DNA from: Actinomycetes bacterium
GTDB taxonomy: Bacteria; Actinomycetota; Actinomycetes; JAJYSQ01
NCBI GenBank assembly: GCA_021793495.1
Contig: JAJYSQ010000086.1
Coordinates: forward strand, 1 to 6,867
Length of the DNA: 6,867 nt
Reading direction: 5' to 3'
Notes under the pieces: model-generated
Database searches by the model: none
The model's input: only the letters and a program-made list of their open reading frames with translations
Told to the model about the DNA's origin: nothing
In this document: piece after piece, positions 1 through 6,867 of the stretch
Position numbering within the stretch: the first letter of the stretch is position 1
Layout of the letters: each line of letters begins with the position of its first letter
Translations under genes and position numbers: made by a program

Positions 1-532
1 TGGCTCGGGCCTTCTACGACCTGGTGGAGACGGAGGTGGCCCCGCGCTTCTACGAGTCTGTGCCCGACGGGCTGCCGCACCACTGGATCGCCAGCGTCCG
101 GCACACGTTGCGCGCCCTGGGCCCGGCGGTGCAGGCCACCCGGATGGTCCGCGAGTACGTCGAACGACTGTACCTGCCGGCGGCCTCCTCCTTCCGGGCG
201 CTCGACGGTCCGGGGTATGCCGGGGCCCGGGAGCTCGCCGCGTTCACCGGGCGGGTCCGCGCCGGCTGGGACCAGGTCCAGGTGGAGCATGTGGAGACCA
301 CCGGCATCGGGGACTCCCCCCAGGTCGGCGACGTGCTGCAGGTGCGCGCGGTGGTCCGGCTGGGTGCGCTGGCCCCCGCGGACGTGGCGGTGCAGGTGGT
401 CCATGGCCAGGTCGACGCCGAGGATCGGCTGTCCGGCACGGCGCTGCTCCAGCTGCGCGAGGCCGCTCGGACCAGCCAGGACTCCTACCGGTACGAGGGA
501 GCCGTGACGTTGGCCCGGGCCGGAGCGTTCGG

Positions 533-2782
<2,250 letters not shown>

Positions 2783-2812
2783 CGGGTCGGGTCCCCGTGG
2801 CCCGCGCGGGGC

Positions 2813-2819
2813 AAGGAGG
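2813..2819 (+). promoter_or_regulatory. Shine-Dalgarno AAGGAGG deciding the enoyl-CoA hydratase start
   Basis: A near-perfect AAGGAGG lies 4 nt before ATG 2824. An in-frame GTG at 2797 would add nine residues but would place this motif inside the coding region, so ATG 2824 is preferred. Confidence 0.75.
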
Positions 2820-2823
2820 ACAC

Positions 2824-3603
2824 ATGGCCGAGCTCGTACGGTTGGAGGTCGCGGACGGAGTCGGCACGATCCGGATGGACCGTCCTCCGGTCAACGCGCT
2901 GAGCACTGACGTGCAGGACCAGCTCGCTGCCGCTGCGCGCGAGGCGGCCCAGCGACGCGACGTGGCCGCGGTGGTCGTCTACGGCGGGCCGCGGGTGTTC
3001 GCCGCCGGCGCCGACGTGAAGGAGATGGCGACCATGGCCTACACCGACATCGTCGACCGCTCCGGGCGGCTGCAGGCGTCGTTCACCGAGATCGCCCGCA
3101 TCCCGAAACCGGTGGTGGCCGCGGTCACCGGGTACGCGCTGGGCGGCGGGTGCGAGCTGGCGCTGTGCGCGGACCTGCGGGTGGCCGCAACCGATGCCCG
3201 GTTCGGTCAGCCGGAGATCGCTCTGGGCATCATCCCGGGGGCGGGCGGGACGCAACGGCTGCCCCGCCTGGTGGGCCCGGCGAAGGCCAAGGAGATCATC
3301 TTCACCGGCCGGATGGTCGGTGCGGAGGAGGCGTTGCGGATCGGCTTGGTCGACCTGGTGGTGCCGGCCGAGGAGGTGTACCCGCGGGCACGGGAGCTGG
3401 CTGCCCGGTTCGTCGGTGGCCCGGCGTACGCGTTGCGCGCCGCCAAGGAGGCGATCGACCGGGGGCTGGAGGTGGATCTGGCCACTGGTCTGGAGATCGA
3501 GCGGATGGCGTTCACCGGGCTGTTCGCTACCGAGGACCGTTCGATCGGGATGGAGTCGTTCGTCGCCGAGGGACCAGGCAAGGCCGTGTTCGTCGGGCGA
3601 TGA
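2824..3603 (+). CDS. Enoyl-CoA hydratase (crotonase family), EchA17-like
   Basis: Enoyl-CoA hydratases add water to trans-2-enoyl-CoA in beta-oxidation. The 259-residue product has normal crotonase length and layout. The oxyanion-hole segment AAGADVKEM is at 60-68 and GYALGGGCELALCADLR at 103-119. QPEIALGIIPGAGGTQRL (129-146) carries the second catalytic glutamate. Glu111 and Glu131 match the two catalytic Glu residues of rat mitochondrial hydratase, so real hydratase activity is likely. It is the first gene of a + strand operon; its TGA is 10 nt before the methyltransferase start. From memory, its position before a methyltransferase, a hexapeptide transferase and etfBA matches M. tuberculosis Rv3039c (echA17). 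ETF encoded downstream accepts electrons from acyl-CoA dehydrogenases, the step before this hydratase, which fits a fatty-acid role. Acyl-chain preference cannot be read from the sequence. Confidence 0.92.
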   Translation: MAELVRLEVADGVGTIRMDRPPVNALSTDVQDQLAAAAREAAQRRDVAAVVVYGGPRVFAAGADVKEMATMAYTDIVDRSGRLQASFTEIARIPKPVVAAVTGYALGGGCELALCADLRVAATDARFGQPEIALGIIPGAGGTQRLPRLVGPAKAKEIIFTGRMVGAEEALRIGLVDLVVPAEEVYPRARELAARFVGGPAYALRAAKEAIDRGLEVDLATGLEIERMAFTGLFATEDRSIGMESFVAEGPGKAVFVGR

Positions 3604-3607
3604 GGGA
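3603..3607 (+). promoter_or_regulatory. Shine-Dalgarno AGGGA deciding the methyltransferase start
   Basis: AGGGA begins in the last base of the upstream stop codon and lies 6 nt before GTG 3614. The other in-frame candidate, ATG 3653, has no comparable motif, so GTG 3614 is taken as the start. Confidence 0.6.
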
Positions 3608-3613
3608 TCTCCC

Positions 3614-4591
3614 GTGAGCACGCCGCTGTGGCCTGCTGGCGACGGTGGCCGCATGCCCGCCCGGGTCGATGCCGTGGACGTGGCCGCCGCCTTCCACGAC
3701 CCGAAGCGGGCAAACATCCTGTACCACGACTACGAGGCATCGACGTACGACGCGAAGTGGTCGATCTCCTTCGACGACCGGTGCACCCGGTACGCCCGGG
3801 ACCGGTTCATCGCCGCGGCCGGTGAGAGGGTGGCTGCGTACCCGCGGGCGGTGGAGGTGGGCGCGGGCACCGGGTTCTTCCTGCTGAACCTGGCCCGGGC
3901 CGGGATCGTCGAGCGTGGCGTGCTGACCGACATCAGTCCCGGCATGGTCGCCCAGGCCCTGCACCACGCCACCGAGCTGGGGCTGGCGGTCACCGGGCTC
4001 GTGGGCGACGCCGAGGCGATCCCGTTGGCTGACGCCAGTGCTGACCTGGTTGTCGGGCACGCGGTGCTGCACCACCTGCCGGATGTCGAGACCGGGCTGC
4101 GCGAGGTGCTGCGGGTGCTGCGCCCCGGCGGCCGGTTCGTCTTCGCCGGGGAGCCCAGCCGGATCGGGGACCGGTACGCCCGGCGGCTGGGCCGGATCAC
4201 CTGGGCGGTGACCACCCGGGTGACCCGGTGGCCGGCGCTGGCTCCCCGGTGGGCCCGACCGCTCGAGGAGCTGGACGCGTCCTCCCGGGCCGCCGCCCTG
4301 GAGGCCGTCGTCGACGTGCACACCTTCGATCCCGACCGGCTGGCCCGCGCTGCCCTACGAGCCGGCGCGGTCGACGTGCGGGCGAGCACCGAGGAGCTGA
4401 CCGCGGCGCTGGTCGGGTGGCCGGTCCGGACGTTCGAGGCGGCGGTCAACCCCGAACGGCTGGGATGGGGGTGGGCCACCGCCGCCTACCGGACCTGGCA
4501 GCGGTTGATGGTGCTCGACGCGGCCCTGGCCCGGGTCGTGCCGGCGGCCTGGTACTACAACGTGGCGCTGACCGGGCTGCGCCCCGAGTAG
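3614..4591 (+). CDS. Class I SAM-dependent methyltransferase (type 11)
   Basis: The 325-residue product has a Rossmann-type methyltransferase domain at about residues 75-180. SAM-binding motif I is VEVGAGTG (80-87); the acidic residue after strand 2 is Asp106 in LTDISPG; GDAEAIPL (131-138) is motif II-like; and VLHHLPD (151-157) and VLRVLRPGGRFVFAGEP (165-181) complete the fold. Residues 36-65 (ILYHDYEASTYDAKWS and following) form a distinctive N-terminal cap. The roughly 140-residue C-terminal region has no motif I recognise. The cap resembles, from memory, mycobacterial proteins of the Rv3037c/Rv3038c group, and the position after an EchA17-like gene and the length favour Rv3038c. It does not look like Rv3030, whose N-terminus I recall as different. 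Gaps to both neighbours are 10 nt, indicating one transcript. The substrate is unknown; a sugar or glycolipid is plausible because the next gene is an acyltransferase. Confidence 0.88.
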   Translation: MSTPLWPAGDGGRMPARVDAVDVAAAFHDPKRANILYHDYEASTYDAKWSISFDDRCTRYARDRFIAAAGERVAAYPRAVEVGAGTGFFLLNLARAGIVERGVLTDISPGMVAQALHHATELGLAVTGLVGDAEAIPLADASADLVVGHAVLHHLPDVETGLREVLRVLRPGGRFVFAGEPSRIGDRYARRLGRITWAVTTRVTRWPALAPRWARPLEELDASSRAAALEAVVDVHTFDPDRLARAALRAGAVDVRASTEELTAALVGWPVRTFEAAVNPERLGWGWATAAYRTWQRLMVLDAALARVVPAAWYYNVALTGLRPE

Positions 4592-4601
4592 GAGTCGTGG
4601 C

Positions 4602-5282
4602 ATGCCGCACCGTTCCCGGGACCGACGTCAGGCACGATTGCTGACGGTGGCCAGCCTGCGCTGGGTGCTGGTGCACCGAGCCTGGACCCGGTACCACCTG
4701 CGCGCCTACCTGAGGTTCGCCCTCATGCGGGCCCGGCACCCGGAGGTGGTGACCGAGGGGTTCGTCTTCCTGGGCCGCGGGGTCGAGCTCACCGTGCGAC
4801 CCGGGTACGGTCGGCTGGTGCTCGGTGCCTGGGTGCACCTGGGGGACCGCACCCGGTTGCGGGCCAACGAGGGGACGTTGCGCATCGGGGAGAGGTCGGT
4901 GCTGGGTGCCGAGGTGACGGTCAACTGCCATCTCGATGTGGAGATCGGCGCCGCCTGCCTGGTAGCCGACGGGGTGTACATCGGGGACTTCGACCACGTG
5001 ACCACCGACCGGTCGCGGCGGATCAAGGACCAGGGGATCGTGAAGACCCCGGTACGGATCGGGGCGGACGTGTGGCTGGGCACCCGGGCCACGGTGCTGC
5101 GCGGGGTGATGATCGGCCAGGGTGCGGTCGTCGGGGCCCACGCGGTGGTCAGCCGTGACGTTCCCGCCTACGCGGTGGTGGTCGGGGTTCCGGCCCGGGT
5201 GGTCCGGTGGCGTGGCCAGCCGACCCGCACGCCGCCGGGTCAGGCCACCTCGGCGGCCACGGGCTCCGGCCGCTCCCCGTAG
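4602..5282 (+). CDS. Left-handed beta-helix (hexapeptide) acyltransferase, Rv3034c-like
   Basis: Hexapeptide transferases are trimeric enzymes that move an acetyl or other acyl group from acyl-CoA to a sugar or similar acceptor. The 226-residue product has a basic N-terminal helical part (1-45), then beta-helix turns with repeats such as LVLGAW, LRIGER, VLGAEV, VEIGAA, VRIGADVWLG and VMIGQGAVVGAHAVV. GDFDHVT (128-134) supplies His132, the likely catalytic base as in maltose and xenobiotic acetyltransferases. KDQGIVKTPVRIG (142-154) and VVVGVPARVVR (192-202) are family hallmarks. From memory the closest relative is M. tuberculosis Rv3034c, which lies in the methylglucose lipopolysaccharide region. 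AGGAG at 4590-4594, overlapping the upstream TAG, is 7 nt before ATG. The last 20 or so residues are low-complexity and look like run-on; they overlap a convergent - strand frame. Acceptor and acyl donor are unknown. Confidence 0.9.
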   Translation: MPHRSRDRRQARLLTVASLRWVLVHRAWTRYHLRAYLRFALMRARHPEVVTEGFVFLGRGVELTVRPGYGRLVLGAWVHLGDRTRLRANEGTLRIGERSVLGAEVTVNCHLDVEIGAACLVADGVYIGDFDHVTTDRSRRIKDQGIVKTPVRIGADVWLGTRATVLRGVMIGQGAVVGAHAVVSRDVPAYAVVVGVPARVVRWRGQPTRTPPGQATSAATGSGRSP

Positions 5283-5600
5283 GCCTCACCGTCGAGGTCG
5301 TGAACCACGCGCTCGGCTGCCGCGGGGCGGCGGAAGTACGGGTCGCCCTTCGCCCCGTAGATGCCCATCGGGACCAGGCCCAGCGGGATCAGGCCCGGCG
5401 GGATCAGGCCCGGCGCGATCGCTCCCAGCCCGATCGCGCTGATGGCGTCGCCGAGCACCGCACCGAACCCGGGCGTGGTCCGCGCGTTCTTGGTCTCCTC
5501 GTTCAGTGTGAGCAGCAGCGCGAAAGACCACCAAGACCAGCCTCGATCACCACCGACTCGGGGCTGTTGAGCGTGCCGTGCGCAGACCGTGAGGCTCCAT
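5240..5600 (-). pseudogene. Probable decayed or frameshifted small membrane-protein gene
   Basis: On the - strand, ATG 5600 has a good Shine-Dalgarno (AGGAG, 5611-5607, 6 nt away), but its frame stops at 5547 after 17 codons. Coding character then appears in another frame: from 5583 to 5542 all 14 codons end in G or C, reading AHGTLNSPESVVIE. It then moves to a third frame from about 5530, reading FALLLTLNEETKNARTTPGF and then a hydrophobic stretch with PGLIP repeats, ending IYGAKGDPYFRRP and a polar tail at TGA 5240. That third frame has no start upstream except GTG 5458, which lacks a ribosome site. Two indels would explain this; sequencing error, or a real 72-residue protein starting at GTG 5458, are alternatives. 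I do not recognise the family. The hydrophobic part suggests one or two membrane segments. The last 43 nt overlap the acyltransferase 3' end. Confidence 0.4.
5370..5414. repeat. Three tandem 15-bp units (GGGAYCAGGCCCRGC)
   Basis: Units lie at 5370-5384, 5385-5399 and 5400-5414; the last two are identical and the first differs at two bases. A degenerate fourth unit, GCGATCGCTCCCAGC, follows at 5415-5429. The period is a multiple of three. On the - strand the units encode GLIPP/GLIPL-like pentapeptides in the frame of the suspected membrane-protein remnant, which fits a coding repeat that grew by slippage. Confidence 0.85.
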
Positions 5601-5606
5601 GGGGCG

Positions 5607-5611
5607 CTCCT
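5607..5611 (-). promoter_or_regulatory. Shine-Dalgarno AGGAG on the - strand before ATG 5600
   Basis: AGGAG read on the - strand is 6 nt from ATG 5600. It is the best initiation site on this strand in the gap and suggests a gene once began here, although the frame it opens is only 17 codons long. Confidence 0.4.
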
Positions 5612-5670
5612 GGGTGGACGGGCTGGGGTCAGGTGCGGGGCGGCGTACGGCCATGGGTACGGTCAGCGAA

Positions 5671-5715
5671 CGACGGATCTCGTCTCCTGGGGAGATCCTT
5701 GCTGGGAATCCGTCG
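5671..5715 (+). repeat. Nested inverted repeat (8-bp outer stem, inner 5- or 7-bp stem)
   Basis: CGACGGAT (5671-5678) is perfectly complementary to ATCCGTCG (5708-5715). Between them TCTCC (5683-5687) pairs with GGAGA (5691-5695) over a 3-nt loop. Alternatively GGATCTC (5675-5681) pairs with GAGATCC (5692-5698). No T-tract follows, so it is not a standard intrinsic terminator. It could be a structured RNA leader or a protein-binding site; function is not established. Confidence 0.55.
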
Positions 5716-5737
5716 GTAACCACGGCAGTGACCGACG
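5711..5737 (+). repeat. Inverted repeat competing with the upstream stem
   Basis: CGTCGGT (5711-5717) is perfectly complementary to ACCGACG (5731-5737), and CAC (5721-5723) can pair with GTG (5728-5730) inside it. Bases 5711-5715 are also the 3' arm of the 5671-5715 stem, so the two structures exclude each other. Confidence 0.5.
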
Positions 5738-5786
5738 CATCGTGGCAGTGATCCCGGTTCCGGAGCCTCCGGGTGGCTCGCAGTGA
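5725..5786 (+). repeat. Three copies of GCAGTGA upstream of etfB
   Basis: GCAGTGA occurs at 5725-5731, 5745-5751 and 5780-5786. The first two share the longer core GGCAGTGA and are 20 nt apart, about two helical turns; the third is 35 nt further on. They could be operator half-sites for etfBA control, but a 7-mer repeat can also arise by chance. Confidence 0.3.
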
Positions 5787-5850
5787 CGGCGGCCTGGCAG
5801 GCTAGAGCCGTGAAGGCCAGCGAAGCACCAGAGAAGGTGGACGGACGCCC

Positions 5851-6636
5851 ATGAAGATCATCGTCTGTGTCAAGCAGGTGCCCGACACCTGGGCGGAGAA
5901 GCGGCTGGACCCCGCGACCTCGCGGCTGGACCGCGCCTCGGGGGACGCGGTGCTCAACGAGCTGGACGAGTACGCCGTCGAGGAGGCGTTGCGGATCGCC
6001 GAGGCCACCGCGGGCAGCGTCACCGTGGTCACCATGGGTCCGGAGCGCGCGGCCGAGGCGCTGCGCAAGACGCTGCAGATGGGCGCGGACGCCGCGGTCC
6101 ACCTCCTGGACGAGAGGCTCGCCGGGTCGGACGCGGTGGGCACGTCGTACGCCCTGGCCACGCTTCTGGCCGCCCGTGAGTTCGACCTGGTCCTGCTGGG
6201 GTCGGAGTCCACCGACGCCCGTACCTCGCTGTTGCCGGCGATGCTCGCCGAACGTCTCGGCCTGCCCCAGATGACCTTCGCCGCCCAGGTGGAGGTGGAT
6301 CCCGTGGCTCGGACGGTACGGATCCACCGGCAGACCGAGGCCGGGTACGACGTGGTCGAAGGGTCGATGCCGGCGGTGGTCAGCGTGGTCGAGAAGATCA
6401 ACGAGCCGAGGTACCCGTCCTTCAAGGGCATCATGGCCGCCAAGAAGAAGCCGCTGGAGACGGTGAGCCTGGCCGACGCCGGGATCGACCCCGAGCAGGT
6501 CGGCGGTGACCACGCATGGAGCGCGGTGGTGGACTTCGCCCAGCGCCCGCCGCGCGGCGCCGGGGTGGTCGTCTCCGACGACGGCCAGGCCGCCCACCAG
6601 CTCGCCGACTTCCTGGCCGCGGAGAAGCTGCTCTAG
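5851..6636 (+). CDS. etfB: Electron transfer flavoprotein, beta subunit
   Basis: EtfB (FixA) pairs with EtfA to carry electrons from acyl-CoA and related dehydrogenases to the membrane quinone pool; the beta subunit binds AMP. The 261-residue product has the usual length. It starts with MKIIVCVKQVPDT (1-13), has NELDEYAVEEALR (36-48), VVTMGPERAAEALRKTLQMGAD (59-80), and the nucleotide-loop segment GSESTDARTSLLPAMLAERLG (117-137). The family signature VVEKINEPRYPSFKGIMAAKKK runs from 179 to 200. The weak Shine-Dalgarno AAGGTGG (5834-5840) is 10 nt before ATG. etfA follows after 78 nt, so the two are probably co-transcribed. Whether transcription also reads in from the acyltransferase operon, 568 nt upstream, is open. 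The enoyl-CoA hydratase in the same locus fits a role in fatty-acid oxidation. Confidence 0.96.
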   Translation: MKIIVCVKQVPDTWAEKRLDPATSRLDRASGDAVLNELDEYAVEEALRIAEATAGSVTVVTMGPERAAEALRKTLQMGADAAVHLLDERLAGSDAVGTSYALATLLAAREFDLVLLGSESTDARTSLLPAMLAERLGLPQMTFAAQVEVDPVARTVRIHRQTEAGYDVVEGSMPAVVSVVEKINEPRYPSFKGIMAAKKKPLETVSLADAGIDPEQVGGDHAWSAVVDFAQRPPRGAGVVVSDDGQAAHQLADFLAAEKLL

Positions 6637-6714
6637 CCATGCCCGCCCGTCGCCCGACCCGTCGTCCTCGATCACCCGTCCCCGTCCACCCGCACCGTCA
6701 GGGAGCCGCACCCC

Positions 6715-6867
6715 ATGAGTGAGATCCTCGTCCTGGTCGACCGCGTCGACGGGGTCGTCAAGAAGGTCACCCTCGAGCTGCTCACCGTGGCCCGCCGCCT
6801 CGGCACCCCGGCGGCCGTGCTGGTAGGTACCGGGAGCGACGGAGCCGATGACGGCGAGCTCCGGGCC
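6715..6867 (+). CDS. etfA: Electron transfer flavoprotein, alpha subunit, N-terminal 51 residues (3' end outside window)
   Basis: EtfA (FixB) is the FAD-binding partner of EtfB. The visible 51 residues begin MSEILVLVDRVDGVVKKVTL and continue through ELLTVARRLGTPAAVLVGTG, matching the first strand-helix-strand of the ETF alpha N-terminal domain. The FAD-binding C-terminal domain is beyond the window. AGGGAG (6700-6705) lies 9 nt before ATG 6715. The position directly after etfB is the normal order for the pair. Confidence 0.93.
   Translation, partial: MSEILVLVDRVDGVVKKVTLELLTVARRLGTPAAVLVGTGSDGADDGELRA

Larger units (their letters stand above)
5601..5850. other. Gene-free region before etfB
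   Basis: No frame here has a supported start with protein-like content. The region holds inverted repeats at 5671-5737, three copies of GCAGTGA, and a short hairpin-like CCGGA/TCCGG pair (5760-5764 and 5768-5772). It should contain the etfB promoter. TAGAGC at 5803-5808 is the nearest -10-like hexamer but lacks the final T and a properly spaced -35. I see no tRNA, terminator with a T-tract, or mobile element. Confidence 0.6.

Noticed and set aside
3194..3613. Upstream extension of the methyltransferase frame into the enoyl-CoA hydratase gene
   Set aside because: The extension is Arg/Trp/Ser-rich shadow sequence of the hydratase, and GTG 3614 has its own ribosome site.
5207..5719. 170-codon + strand frame across the gap after the acyltransferase
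   Set aside because: It starts inside the acyltransferase, has no ribosome site, and its DQARR-like repeats are the reverse reading of the 15-bp repeat; coding character is better on the - strand.
5784..5808. TGACGG and TAGAGC as -35 and -10 elements for etfB
   Set aside because: The 13-nt spacer is too short and the -10 lacks its final T, so the pair does not fit a sigma-A promoter.
5629..6711. 360-codon - strand frame opposite etfB
   Set aside because: It is antisense to a gene with a full family signature and has no domain of its own.
6639..6722. 27-codon frame between etfB and etfA
   Set aside because: Its product is Arg/Pro-rich with no ribosome site, and it overlaps the etfA start.

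Overview
The window is very GC-rich, and every confident gene has G or C at almost all third codon positions. The protein families point to an actinobacterium: an actinobacterial-type alpha-glucan phosphorylase, a GlgX debranching enzyme, and a gene set ending in etfB-etfA that resembles one in mycobacteria. I cannot name the genus from this sequence.

Layout. Bases 3-608 hold the 3' end of an alpha-glucan (glycogen) phosphorylase gene on the + strand. It converges on, and overlaps by 76 nt, a complete glgX (glycogen debranching enzyme, 2782-533 on the - strand). A 41-nt divergent gap separates glgX from a tight + strand operon: enoyl-CoA hydratase (2824-3603), class I SAM-dependent methyltransferase (3614-4591) and left-handed beta-helix acyltransferase (4602-5282), with 10-nt gaps. 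A 568-nt stretch without a confident gene follows (5283-5850). It holds a probable decayed or frameshifted small membrane-protein gene on the - strand, a 15-bp tandem repeat, nested and mutually exclusive inverted repeats, and a thrice-occurring 7-mer. Next come etfB (5851-6636) and the first 51 codons of etfA (6715 to the window end).

How the genes may work together. GlgP and GlgX together degrade alpha-glucan: GlgP shortens chains by phosphorolysis and GlgX removes the limit-dextrin branches. From memory, the order enoyl-CoA hydratase, methyltransferase, hexapeptide acyltransferase, etfB, etfA is the order of M. tuberculosis Rv3039c (echA17), Rv3038c, Rv3034c, Rv3029c and Rv3028c. That stretch also carries Rv3030-Rv3032, linked to methylglucose lipopolysaccharide. 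Here those glucan-building genes are not between the acyltransferase and etfB, and glucan-degrading genes lie upstream instead. A possible link between a methylated and acylated glucan and these enzymes is an inference and the main idea worth testing.
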